From assembly GCF_001669775.1 (NCBI RefSeq), contig NZ_LXWK01000018.1, positions 1 through 64,000 on the forward strand: a stretch of 64,000 nt of DNA, given 5' to 3'. Source of the stretch: Rheinheimera sp. SA_1 (GTDB taxonomy: Bacteria > Pseudomonadota > Gammaproteobacteria > Enterobacterales > Alteromonadaceae). Every line of letters begins with the position of its first letter. The stretch's first letter is position 1. Under the pieces are notes generated by a model. That model saw only the letters and a list, made by a program, of their open reading frames with translations. It made no database searches and was not told where the DNA came from. The translations under genes were made by a program, and so were the position numbers. Positions 1 through 8,343 of the stretch are shown here, in pieces.

Positions 1-729
1 CCTCATATAGTAGCTCCGGTTCCTGTAGAGGAAATTGCTCTAAGTACTGGTATTTTAAAAATCCAGCCCTTGCCGGATGTTTGCGAAAATATTGAAGGGA
101 TACTCCTGCCTGATAAAGAAAAGTCTTGTGGAGTAATATTTTTTAACGATAAACGTCCGATAGGACGGCAAAGATTTAGTATCGGACATGAATTGGGTCA
201 TTTTCTTATACCTAGCCATGCCGGTGAGCAACGAGAGTGTTCATCAGTTGACCTCAGCAGGTATGACGGTAATGAGGAATCTGAAGCTAATGAGTTTGCG
301 AAAAGACTACTCTTGCCAGAACATCTTTTACTCCCCGAACTTAAAGATAAAGTGCTCGATATAACTTTGCTCAATCAACTTGCAGATCTATTCCAGATGA
401 GTTTTGAGGCAACGGCTAATGCAGTTATTCCGCTGAGTAATGAGGCCGTCGCAATAGTTTTTATCAAAGACCGAAAAGTTAGATACAATTGGCGAAACTT
501 CAGACACTTCAAACATAAGCTAAAGGTAAATAAAAACGATGATTTGCCCGAAAGCTACCAAGTATTTGCTTTAAAGCAAAACTCTACTTCCGATTTTGTT
601 GAATTGGCGGTTCATGATTGGCTAAACGTTAATATGGGACTCCAATCGACATATTCACTTCATGGGCAAACTTTTGTTCAAGAAAATGGCTTCTCAACAA
701 TTTTGCTGAAGATAACTTCGCCAAGCTAA
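1..729 (+). CDS. ImmA/IrrE-type metallopeptidase, 5' end outside window
   Basis: The reading frame is open from base 1, so the true start is upstream; the TTG at 70 is internal and has no ribosome site. The visible 242 residues carry the zinc-peptidase motif HELGH (about residue 66 of the visible part), preceded by RQRFSIG and followed by a conserved NEFAKRLLLP helix. This is the layout of ImmA/IrrE (formerly DUF955) proteins, which typically cleave a phage-type or stress repressor encoded beside them. The partner HTH protein would lie left of the window. The gene is clearly AT-richer than the genes from 949 onward, which hints at a mobile or acquired segment ending near 730. The family call is firm; the target is unknown. 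Confidence 0.85.
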   Translation, partial: PHIVAPVPVEEIALSTGILKIQPLPDVCENIEGILLPDKEKSCGVIFFNDKRPIGRQRFSIGHELGHFLIPSHAGEQRECSSVDLSRYDGNEESEANEFAKRLLLPEHLLLPELKDKVLDITLLNQLADLFQMSFEATANAVIPLSNEAVAIVFIKDRKVRYNWRNFRHFKHKLKVNKNDDLPESYQVFALKQNSTSDFVELAVHDWLNVNMGLQSTYSLHGQTFVQENGFSTILLKITSPS

Positions 730-813
730 TCCACGACAACATTTTGTGACTCTAACTCCTGAACTTGCTATCTAACGGATTCGGAGAAAGTTTGCTGTTC
801 ATTTTATAGATTC

Positions 814-855
814 TGAGAATACTCCGTGAATCACCAATTCTCATAATTCACGGAG
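814..855. other. Two overlapping hairpins downstream of the metallopeptidase gene
   Basis: A perfect 10-bp stem, CTCCGTGAAT (822-831) with ATTCACGGAG (846-855), encloses a 14-nt loop. The loop bases 837-843 (ATTCTCA) are complementary to TGAGAAT at 814-820. Connector lengths (1, 5 and 2 nt) look too short for both stems to form as a pseudoknot, so they are probably alternatives. No U-run follows. It could be a weak terminator for the upstream gene; the rest of 730-948 shows no gene. Confidence 0.4.
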
Positions 856-948
856 CAGCTTAGATTAAGAGTCCAACTGATTTCACCATTTACGAGATCC
901 CACAGCCACCTCATCCGCAGCACCACTGGTTTTTCCAAAGGTCAAAAG

Positions 949-2301
949 TTATCTGAAAAGCGGCAACACCGAAGCATCAAAAGCCGACAACGCCGGAAAA
1001 ATTTGCCGGCGTTGGCTGTCCGACAAGCCAAACCAGCTGGCTAAACTGGCAAACAGCTGCACATTGGCGGTGGTTGGGATCATCCGCCCACCACCAACAT
1101 CGAAATCGGAGCCGAGCCGCTGCTGCAGTAACTGACCGTAGATATCGCCACCTTGCACTGCGCCGCCCAGCACCAGCTGATTGCCGGCCCAGCCGTGATC
1201 GGTGCCATCGCCATTGGACGATAAAGTGCGGCCAAAATCGGACATGGTAAAAGTTGTGACTTGATCGGCGACCCCTAACTCAGAGGTCGCGGCGGCAAAG
1301 CTGGCCAATGCAGCACTTAGCTGACTAAGCAGCGCCGGATGCACGGTATTTTGATCATCGTGTGTATCAAAACCGCCCATACCGACAAAAAACACCTGCC
1401 GGCCGACGCCAAGTGTCGCCTGAACACTGATCAGCCTCGCCACCATCTGGAGCTGCTGCGCCAGATTGTTGTCCGGGGCAAATACCGTTTGCAGTGTTGG
1501 CGCCTGCGTCAGCGCATCCGCGATGATCAAACTACGTGCCTGCGCCGCACTGTTCGACTGCGCATACAGGTTCGCCAGCGGCTGCGTTTGTGGTGCCAGT
1601 AACGCCGTTTGCAGATTTTTCAACAGCGTTGCCCGGCTGCCGGCGCCATTATGCGCAGTTAAACCGGACACACCTTTGGCCGACATGCCAAAGGGCTGAA
1701 GTAACTGGCCACGTTGCCATAAGTTGGTGCCGGATAAACTGATGCAGCTGCTGAACTCAGGATTGGTCTGCAGCAATTCCAGCATCTGTGCGCCCCAGCC
1801 ACGATCGAGACTTAGCGGCTCCTGCCCGCGCATCCAGGTCGCTTGTTGATCATTATGCGAATACAGATTTTTCGGCAATAGCGCTTTGCCTTGCTGAACT
1901 TCCAACTTACTGGTGGGTTGCTGCAGCGCACCAACGCCACTGATCAGCGCCAATTGTTGGGTGGCAAAAAGTGGCTGCAACGGCGCCAGTGCCGGATGGA
2001 AACCAATGCCATCGGCCACTGCGGTTAGCGGACTGATCGGCAAAGCCCCTGTCACCGCCAGACTTTGCCGCGCTTGTACATAAGCCGTCAGGCTATCGCC
2101 AGCCAGCGGCACCAGCATATTGGCCGAATCATTTCCGCCAAACAAAAATACACAAACCAATGCTTTATAACCGCTCACTGGTGTCGATTGTGCCGCCAGC
2201 GCTTTGCTCATCGCCGTCAATTGCAATGTCGACAGCGCCGCCAGTCCGAGGCCGCCCTGCAGTGCCCGTTTTAATAAGTCGCGTCTGGATAGTTGATCCA
2301 T
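949..2301 (-). CDS. DUF1501 family secreted protein with Tat signal
   Basis: This 450-residue protein begins MDQLSRRDLLKRALQG, a twin-arginine signal (SRRDLLK) followed by a hydrophobic stretch and an ALAAQ cleavage region, so it is exported folded. The body has the DUF1501 features VFLFGGNDSANMLVPL near residue 50, GMGGFDTHDDQ near 310 and TMSDFGRTLSSNGDGTDHGW near 350. DUF1501 is related to the sulfatase/alkaline-phosphatase fold, but no activity is established. It lies 13 bp downstream of the DUF1800 gene on the same strand; the two families are usually paired in two-gene operons, so they probably act together in the periplasm or at the surface. Family call is sure, function unknown. Confidence 0.9.
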   Translation of the reverse strand: MDQLSRRDLLKRALQGGLGLAALSTLQLTAMSKALAAQSTPVSGYKALVCVFLFGGNDSANMLVPLAGDSLTAYVQARQSLAVTGALPISPLTAVADGIGFHPALAPLQPLFATQQLALISGVGALQQPTSKLEVQQGKALLPKNLYSHNDQQATWMRGQEPLSLDRGWGAQMLELLQTNPEFSSCISLSGTNLWQRGQLLQPFGMSAKGVSGLTAHNGAGSRATLLKNLQTALLAPQTQPLANLYAQSNSAAQARSLIIADALTQAPTLQTVFAPDNNLAQQLQMVARLISVQATLGVGRQVFFVGMGGFDTHDDQNTVHPALLSQLSAALASFAAATSELGVADQVTTFTMSDFGRTLSSNGDGTDHGWAGNQLVLGGAVQGGDIYGQLLQQRLGSDFDVGGGRMIPTTANVQLFASLASWFGLSDSQRRQIFPALSAFDASVLPLFR

Positions 2302-2314
2302 ATCGGGTTCCGCC

Positions 2315-4255
2315 TTAACGCTGCACCGCGTATTGCGGCGAAATCAGGATGAAATACAACAGAGCAGCCGCTTGTTGCTCAGCACTTTGGTTGCTGAGCC
2401 CGGCAGCCAGTTCAGTCAGGATTTGCCGTAATTGTAATGGCATATCGCCAGCCAGTAACAACAAGGCATAGTGGTCCAGCAGCGCTGTCAGCCCTTGCTG
2501 GCGCAGCAGATCGGCATAAGGTTTAAACCGTCCCAACATCTGGTATTGCCCGGGCGTGGTCACCGCTTCAAAAATGCTTTGGTAGGTTTGGTTGTACAGA
2601 TGGTTTTGCAGATTCAGCGCGTTGCTGTCGGTGACAATTTGCTGCTCTGGCGCCACTAAAGCCAGCTGCTGTAAATCGGTGGTCGGCGCATAGTCCGGGC
2701 GAAAGAAATTAAAGACTGACGGCGATTGCAGCGGCGCCTGCGCATGGCTGTCGGCCAGATTAAACGTGAACACTCGCCCGCTTGGCGCTGCGGACTGTAA
2801 TAACCGCCAGAGGTGGCTGGTTTTAAGCAGCGGCTCGCGTAATTTACCAAAACTGCTGTTTTGCAACGAATCGGCGCTGCGCGCTTCTTCATCGAGCAAA
2901 ATGGCGGTCACCACCGCCGTTAAATCGCCACGCTGCCCCTGGCCATTATCGGCAAATACTGCGCTGACCCGCCCGACATAAGCGGGCGTTGGGTTGGAAG
3001 TGACCAGCCGCTGGATCAGCTGTTTACTGATAAAAGGCCCGACATTGGCATGCCCGGCCAGATTATCCAGCGCCTGGGTTAAATCTTGTTGTGCACTTTG
3101 TCCTGCCGGTAAAACTGTGTTATTCAGCAGTTTTTTCTCGCCGGTGGCATGGAAGTCAGCAAAAGCGATCATTGGGTTGATGTAATCCGGCCGCGGCCGG
3201 TCAAACCGCACTGTACCAGCGCTGGTCCAGCCGGTGAACACATGGGCAAAACCTTCAATAATGCTTTGATCGTAACTTGGGATAGTTTGGCCGTTGTTGT
3301 CGAGTCTGGGTTTACCGTCCGGTTCCAGCTGCACCAGGCCGATGGTAAACAGCTGCATCACTTCGCGGGCATAGTTTTCATCGGGTCTGATATTACGCGT
3401 TACATCTGGTTTTTCGTTGCCAAGGTGGCTTAGATACACCCCCATCACCGGCGATAACGTGACTTGCTCCAATAACTGCCGGTAGCTGCTATTGGTGCCG
3501 CTGCCATAGCGCAGTAACAGGTCGTAATAATTTGCCAGTCCAACCGGCTGATTATTCAGGCCATTGCCTTGATCCGACACTACCATTATTTCCGACCAGG
3601 CAAACGCCAGTCTTTGCCGTAATTGATCCGGTGCCGTCAGGGCGATACGCCACCAGGCCTCCAGTCTGCTGATTGGTGCCGGCCGGTCCTGGCCTGGTGG
3701 GTTTTGCAGCTTGTCGGCATGGGTTGTGATTGGCAGCGCTAGTTGTTGCGCTATCCATTGCTCAGCGCTGATGTTGCTGGCCTGGGTGATATCGGCGGCT
3801 GTTGGTCCGAAACTGGCTTGTTGCAGCAATCTGGCCGCTTCAGATGCGGTCATCGGCAAGGGCTTTATTGTGACCTGCACCGTATCGCGGGCGCTCAAGC
3901 CTGCAGCATCGGTGACTTCCAGCTGAAAACTAAAAATGGTACTGCGAAAAAGCTCGGGGGCGGTAAACTCAGCGCCGGCCAGTGTGCTATTGCTGATACT
4001 GACCACAGGCCCGCTTTGTTGGCTCCAGCGATATTGTAAAACGCCAGCATCAATCGCACTGCCGTTCAGCTGTATTTTTGCTTTGGCAATGGTCTGAATA
4101 TCAGCCCCAGCTGAGACAACGGGCGGCTGATTAGCCGTCACCGGCGAAGCTGCTATCGGCGCTGCTTCGCCACCACAAGCGGTTAACACCAGTAGCAACG
4201 GCCACCAAGATCTGCTGCGTCTGTGCTTCCGGGCGCTATTTATCTGCATGGACAT
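2315..4255 (-). CDS. DUF1800 family lipoprotein with PKD-like domain
   Basis: The protein has 646 residues from the ATG at 4255, chosen because GGAG lies 5 nt upstream and the lipobox follows at a normal distance; a longer frame starting with TTG at 4291 lacks a ribosome site. The N-terminus is a basic signal segment with lipobox LTAC, predicting an outer-membrane or periplasmic lipoprotein. Residues about 40-130 form an Ig/PKD-like domain (NQPPVVSAGAD to DTVQVTI). DUF1800 follows, starting at ASEAARLLQQASFGPT and including RLAFAWSEIMVVS and ENYAREVMQLFTIGL. Function is unknown. It is the first gene of a pair with the DUF1501 protein downstream. Confidence 0.88.
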   Translation of the reverse strand: MSMQINSARKHRRSRSWWPLLLVLTACGGEAAPIAASPVTANQPPVVSAGADIQTIAKAKIQLNGSAIDAGVLQYRWSQQSGPVVSISNSTLAGAEFTAPELFRSTIFSFQLEVTDAAGLSARDTVQVTIKPLPMTASEAARLLQQASFGPTAADITQASNISAEQWIAQQLALPITTHADKLQNPPGQDRPAPISRLEAWWRIALTAPDQLRQRLAFAWSEIMVVSDQGNGLNNQPVGLANYYDLLLRYGSGTNSSYRQLLEQVTLSPVMGVYLSHLGNEKPDVTRNIRPDENYAREVMQLFTIGLVQLEPDGKPRLDNNGQTIPSYDQSIIEGFAHVFTGWTSAGTVRFDRPRPDYINPMIAFADFHATGEKKLLNNTVLPAGQSAQQDLTQALDNLAGHANVGPFISKQLIQRLVTSNPTPAYVGRVSAVFADNGQGQRGDLTAVVTAILLDEEARSADSLQNSSFGKLREPLLKTSHLWRLLQSAAPSGRVFTFNLADSHAQAPLQSPSVFNFFRPDYAPTTDLQQLALVAPEQQIVTDSNALNLQNHLYNQTYQSIFEAVTTPGQYQMLGRFKPYADLLRQQGLTALLDHYALLLLAGDMPLQLRQILTELAAGLSNQSAEQQAAALLYFILISPQYAVQR

Positions 4256-4509
4256 AGTCACTCCACTGTCGATTACCACTGCTGTCACCAATTGCTGCTG
4301 CCATTAACCCCTGCTGTCATTAACCATAGTGAAGTTGCCGCACAATCTCCAAACACCGAGAGTAAAGGTTTGGTAAAGTTGCCGTCAGTAACAAAATTGG
4401 CCGAGATAAATTCATCGCCTTTCTGGCCAGCTGCAATCGCATTATGGTAAAACTAGCGGTATCAACGAGGGCGAAATGTCAGCTGTTATTGGCCTGACCC
4501 AGGAAAAAG

Positions 4510-5211
4510 ATGAATACCACCACACAACCTGCCGAGAAAAAATCCAACGGTTTACTTGGCAATCTACTTTTTAACATTGTGCTGCCAGTTATTATTCTTA
4601 GTAAATTCAGTACTGAAGAGTACCTTGGCCCAGTTTGGGGCTTAGTGGTCGCTTTGGCTTTTCCGGTCGGTTTTGGTCTGTGGGAGCTACTCAAATCCGG
4701 CAAAGTGAATTTCTTTTCTGTGGTCGGTATTATCAGCGTGCTGCTGACCGGCGGTATGAGTTTGCTGCAACTCGACCCCAAATATATCGCGATTAAAGAA
4801 GCGGCGGTGCCAGGCATTATTGGTTTATTGGTGTGGTTTAGTCAGCACAGTAAATTTCATCTGATTAAAACCTTATTGGAAAACGCCCAGCTGCTGAATA
4901 TGGCAAAACTGCAGCAGGTGCTGGAAAGCAAACAGTTGGTGCCGCAATTCGAGCATAAATTAGATGTCACTAACCAAATGTTGGCCGGATCGTTTTTTCT
5001 GTCATCAGTGCTGAATTATTTACTGGCGAAATGGATTTTAGTCAGTCCGCCCGGTACCCCGGCTTACAACGAAGAACTGGGCACCATGACTGCTCTCAGT
5101 TACCCGGTGATCGCCCTGCCCAGTATGGTGCTGATGATGGCGGCGATGTGGTATTTATTCACGCAAATCAGCAAGCTCACCGGCGAAGATATCGACAATT
5201 TCCTGCAATAA
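4510..5211 (+). CDS. VC0807-like integral membrane protein
   Basis: A 233-residue protein with about six hydrophobic segments. Segments near residues 20-35, 40-60 and 68-85 lie before a short amphipathic stretch (KTLLENAQLLNMAKLQQ), with further segments near 105, 165 and 195-215. The shape and motifs (FNIVLPVIILSKFS, GPVWGLVVALAFPVGFGLWEL) resemble the VC0807 family, which has an intracellular-septation-A-like architecture and no known function. AGGAAAAAG stands directly before the ATG. It is transcribed away from the DUF1800 gene across a 250-bp gap. The family name is from memory of the motif pattern, so the call is moderate. Confidence 0.65.
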   Translation: MNTTTQPAEKKSNGLLGNLLFNIVLPVIILSKFSTEEYLGPVWGLVVALAFPVGFGLWELLKSGKVNFFSVVGIISVLLTGGMSLLQLDPKYIAIKEAAVPGIIGLLVWFSQHSKFHLIKTLLENAQLLNMAKLQQVLESKQLVPQFEHKLDVTNQMLAGSFFLSSVLNYLLAKWILVSPPGTPAYNEELGTMTALSYPVIALPSMVLMMAAMWYLFTQISKLTGEDIDNFLQ

Positions 5212-5217
5212 AATAAT

Positions 5218-5271
5218 CGGGGTCAGAGTCAATTGTTAACAGAAATCTGTTAACAATTGACTCTGACCCCG
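5218..5271. repeat. Perfect 26-bp palindrome carrying GGGGTCAGAGT
   Basis: Arms 5218-5243 and 5246-5271 are exact inverted copies with only AA between them. The ends read CGGGGTCAGAGTC. The motif GGGGTCAGAGT...ACTCTGACCCC is recalled from REP/MITE-like palindromes that often sit near IS200-like REP-associated transposases in marine gammaproteobacteria; no transposase is present here. It starts 6 bp after the upstream stop codon and could also act as a bidirectional terminator. Confidence 0.8.
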
Positions 5272-5400
5272 AATGTTATTCTCTGACCTCAATTATTCCA
5301 TTCATTTAAGCTCCGCCCCCTTTTTTATTCATAATTTTCTGCTTCACTGAAATTGCACACAACAGTGGTGTGTTTCATAAAAAAGCTGAAGGAATCAATA

Positions 5401-6096
5401 ATGAATAAATATGGCGCTGAGTTTTTTGGGACTTTCTGGTTAGTGTTAGGCGGTTGTGGTAGTGCAGTGTTGGCCGCGGCCTTTCCGGAACTAGGCATTG
5501 GTTTACTTGGGGTATCACTGGCGTTTGGTCTGACTGTGTTAACGATGGCTTATGCGATTGGCCATATTTCCGGTTGTCATTTAAACCCGGCCGTTTCGAT
5601 TGGTTTATGGGCCGGCGGTCGGTTTGAAGCGAAAGAATTGCTGCCTTATATCGTGTCGCAAGTGCTGGGCGGTTTGGCCGCCGGTGCCGTGTTGTACATG
5701 ATTGCCAGCGGTAAAGCTGGTTTTGATGTCAGTGCCGGTTTTGCCTCAAATGGTTTTGGTGAACATTCGCCTGGCGGTTACAGCATGCAGGCAGCGCTGA
5801 TTTGCGAAGTGGTGATGACAATGATGTTTCTGGTAGTCATTTTAGGCTCCACCGATAAACGTGCCCCAAAAGGCATGGCACCTATAGCCATCGGTTTATG
5901 TTTAACCCTGATCCACCTGATCAGCATTCCAGTCACTAACACTTCTGTTAACCCGGCGCGTAGTACCGGTGTGGCAATGTTTGTCGGTGACTGGGCGGTG
6001 GCGCAACTCTGGTTGTTCTGGGTTGCACCTATCGTTGGTGCCGTACTTGGGGCCGTGGTGTATCGGGTGATTGGCAAAGAAACGACATCAACATAA
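5401..6096 (+). CDS. aqpZ: Aquaporin Z
   Basis: Water channel of the inner membrane, 231 residues, the same length as E. coli AqpZ. Both NPA loops are visible: HLNPAVS in the first half and VNPARS in the second, with six hydrophobic segments arranged as two repeats. The selectivity-filter arginine follows the second NPA (NPARS). The start at 5401 ([12 protein letters not shown]) was chosen over an upstream in-frame ATG at 5353 because AAGGA precedes it and the family begins here. The residues are those of a water-selective aquaporin rather than a glycerol facilitator (no GlpF-type aspartate after the second NPAR). It stands alone, followed by a hairpin. Confidence 0.95.
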   Translation: MNKYGAEFFGTFWLVLGGCGSAVLAAAFPELGIGLLGVSLAFGLTVLTMAYAIGHISGCHLNPAVSIGLWAGGRFEAKELLPYIVSQVLGGLAAGAVLYMIASGKAGFDVSAGFASNGFGEHSPGGYSMQAALICEVVMTMMFLVVILGSTDKRAPKGMAPIAIGLCLTLIHLISIPVTNTSVNPARSTGVAMFVGDWAVAQLWLFWVAPIVGAVLGAVVYRVIGKETTST

Positions 6097-6104
6097 TGAA
6101 CGGC

Positions 6105-6143
6105 TGAGGCTGTGGTCAGAGTGCAATTCTGACCGCAGCCTCA
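6105..6143. terminator. Hairpin between aqpZ and the convergent SBP gene
   Basis: A 16-bp stem with one G-T wobble, TGAGGCTGTGGTCAGA (6105-6120) against TCTGACCGCAGCCTCA (6128-6143), with a 7-nt loop. It lies between two convergent genes and is a likely bidirectional terminator although no strong T-run follows. The core GGTCAGAGT is shared with the palindrome at 5218-5271. Confidence 0.6.
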
Positions 6144-6150
6144 ACATAGG

Positions 6151-6906
6151 TCAGGGCTGTCGCTGATTACGCAGACTTTGATTGATCTGCTCAACACAAG
6201 CTGCATCAACGGTTTTTTTACTTAGCATCAGATGAATATCTGCCCGGTATAACTCAAACGGCAACACGACCAGTTGCTGATACATTGGCTGCTCCTCAAA
6301 CCTTAACCGCACTGAAACCTGGTCGGCCAGGGTAAAATCCGCCCTTTGATTTAACACTAATGCCATCCGCTGCTCAGCATCAAAAATGGGCACAGAACGC
6401 TGCTGCACCGGTTGCTGTAATTTAAGCTGTTCGAATTCGGCGCCATAAAAACCTTTTGGATTAAAAGTGCCAATCAGTTTGCGGCGGGCTAAATCAAAAA
6501 ATGCCGTTTTGGTGGTGACTTCAGGATAACGTTGCACCACCAAAGGGTGCACAATCACCACATTGGCTTCATGGCGGTAGGGTTTACTGAACCAGGCGAA
6601 TTTGGCGCGTTCATCGGTATAAGAAGCGCCAAATAACAAATCAACTTTGCCAGATGCTAAATCATTGAGTGCCCGCGATTCCGGCATGCTGAGCAATTGC
6701 AGCTCACTGCCAAGATCCTTCAGTACCTTGCGGATTAACTCAATATCTGTGCCGGTGACCCCCTCATCGGTCACCACAATATAGGGTAACCAGCTGCTGT
6801 TATAAGGCAATCGGATCTGCGCCGGACACTGCGCCAACAAGGCAGAACTGCCGCAGCAGCACAGCAGCAATCCGCATCTTAACAACCACTTCCTGCCTGA
6901 TCCCAT
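6151..6906 (-). CDS. Periplasmic solute-binding protein, family 3-like
   Basis: This 251-residue protein has a signal peptide (GSGRKWLLRCGLLLCCCGSSALLAQ) and the SBP_bac_3 pattern: DEGVTGTDIELIRKVLKDLG near residue 50, SMPESRALNDLASGKVDLLFGASYTDER near 75-100, and GTFNPKGFYG at the hinge region. The family binds polar amino acids in the periplasm for ABC import or sensing. No ABC permease or ATPase is adjacent, so it may be an orphan binding protein or a sensor input. The ligand cannot be read from sequence. It converges with aqpZ. Confidence 0.75.
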   Translation of the reverse strand: MGSGRKWLLRCGLLLCCCGSSALLAQCPAQIRLPYNSSWLPYIVVTDEGVTGTDIELIRKVLKDLGSELQLLSMPESRALNDLASGKVDLLFGASYTDERAKFAWFSKPYRHEANVVIVHPLVVQRYPEVTTKTAFFDLARRKLIGTFNPKGFYGAEFEQLKLQQPVQQRSVPIFDAEQRMALVLNQRADFTLADQVSVRLRFEEQPMYQQLVVLPFELYRADIHLMLSKKTVDAACVEQINQSLRNQRQP

Positions 6907-6971
6907 GCTTTTTCACCTTGGTAACCCACTGTGGATCACTATAGCTGAAGCATTGGCTTGCTGCAGCAGGC

Positions 6972-8153
6972 TTATTGCGCAGCCAAAGCCTGGTTAAAAC
7001 GGCTAAATGCCAGCGCTAAATCAGCGATTAAATCGGCCGGATCTTCCAGACCAATATGCAAGCGGATCAACGGGCCACTATATGGCCAAACTGTCGCGGT
7101 GCGAAGCGCCTGCACATTCAGATTGGCGATGATCAAACTCTCATAACCGCCCCAGGAAAAGCCCATTTTAAAATGCTGCATGCCTTCGATAAAAGCGGCA
7201 ACTGCGTTGGCATCGCCCTGATGTAACACAAAAGAAAACAAACCATTGCTGCCGGAAAAATCACGGACAAATTCGGCATGGCCCGGGTTTTCGGCTAAAG
7301 CCGGATGACGGATATGCGCCACTTCCGGCCGTTGTTGCAGCCACTGCACCACTTCCAGCGCGTTCTGCTGATGTTGTTTTAACCGCACGCCAAGCGTACG
7401 TAGGCCACGGGCTGCCAGATAAACATCGTCGGCAGAGGCACAATACCCCATCAGATAACCGGCTTCGCGAAGCGTAGGCCAATGTTTGGCATTGGCGCTG
7501 GCGGTACCCAGCATTGCATCCGAATGGCCAACGATGTATTTAGTCGCGGCCTGAATCGAGATATCCACGCCATGCTCAAACGGCCGGAACAACAACGGCG
7601 ACGCCCAGGTGTTATCGAGCATCACCACGATATCGTGTTGTTTCGCCACAGCGCAAATGGCCGGGACGTCCTGCACTTCCATGGTGAGCGAACCTGGTGA
7701 TTCAAGGAAAATTACTTTGGTATTGGGTTTGATCAGTGCAGCAATACCAGCGCCGATCAGCGGGTCGTAATAAGTGGTTTCAATACCGAGTTTTTTCAAA
7801 AGCTTATCGCAGAGACCGCGGGTCGGTTCATAAGCATTGTCGACCATCAGCAAATGATCACCAGTTTTCAGAAATGCCAGCAAAGCACCGCTGATCGCCG
7901 CCGCACCACAAGGATACAAAGCGCAACCACTGCCGCCTTCGAGCTCACAAATAGCATCGCTGAACGCAAAATGGGTCTGAGTGCCACGCCGGCCATAATA
8001 AGGCACCTGATCACCACGATGAATAGTGGCGTGTTTCAGCTCGGCCATGGTGTCAAACACAATAGTCGATGCCCGCACCACCGGCACGTTGACGCTGTAA
8101 CCGGTCCATTTTTTACTACGACCGGCATGGATAATTTTACTTGCGATTTTCAT
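6972..8153 (-). CDS. metC: Cystathionine beta-lyase
   Basis: PLP enzyme that splits cystathionine to homocysteine, pyruvate and ammonia in methionine synthesis; it acts in the cytosol. The 393 residues match the family's usual length. The PLP lysine is in QAATKYIVGHSD (about K205), with YGRRGTQTH near 54 and DNTWASPL near 180 as cofactor contacts. The N-terminus KIIHAGRSKKWTGYSVNVPV is MetC-like rather than MetB-like. It is monocistronic and divergent from the methyltransferase at 8344. An alternative Cys/Met-lyase specificity cannot be excluded, but MetC is the best fit. Confidence 0.9.
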   Translation of the reverse strand: MKIASKIIHAGRSKKWTGYSVNVPVVRASTIVFDTMAELKHATIHRGDQVPYYGRRGTQTHFAFSDAICELEGGSGCALYPCGAAAISGALLAFLKTGDHLLMVDNAYEPTRGLCDKLLKKLGIETTYYDPLIGAGIAALIKPNTKVIFLESPGSLTMEVQDVPAICAVAKQHDIVVMLDNTWASPLLFRPFEHGVDISIQAATKYIVGHSDAMLGTASANAKHWPTLREAGYLMGYCASADDVYLAARGLRTLGVRLKQHQQNALEVVQWLQQRPEVAHIRHPALAENPGHAEFVRDFSGSNGLFSFVLHQGDANAVAAFIEGMQHFKMGFSWGGYESLIIANLNVQALRTATVWPYSGPLIRLHIGLEDPADLIADLALAFSRFNQALAAQ

Positions 8154-8318
8154 GGGTAAACCTCAGACATCCAGATGGCTTTATTCTAGCGAGACTCGAC
8201 AACGTTGTCGCCTGTTATAACAGCAATCAAGCACATCATTCTGCAGCTTATTAGACTTAAAGTATCTCCAGGCTTCGTTTGTACATCAGCCTCAGTTAAA
8301 ATACCTGCCCGGCGTCAA

Positions 8319-8329
8319 CCCCCCCCCCC
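8319..8329. repeat. Run of 11 cytosines upstream of the methyltransferase
   Basis: Eleven consecutive C residues end 14 bp before the ATG at 8344, between the likely promoter region and the start codon. Homopolymer runs of this length are prone to slippage and could vary spacing or leader structure; they are also a common place for assembly errors. Confidence 0.9.
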
Positions 8330-8343
8330 AAAGAGCGGCACTC

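Noticed and set aside
70-729. TTG at 70 as start of the metallopeptidase gene
   Set aside because: The frame is open from base 1 with protein-like sequence, and there is no ribosome site before the TTG; the gene is simply cut by the window edge.
5401-6096. aqpZ as glycerol facilitator for the glycerol genes
   Set aside because: The sequence is water-channel type (NPARS without the GlpF Asp) and lies 35 kb from glpK with no Gal operator.
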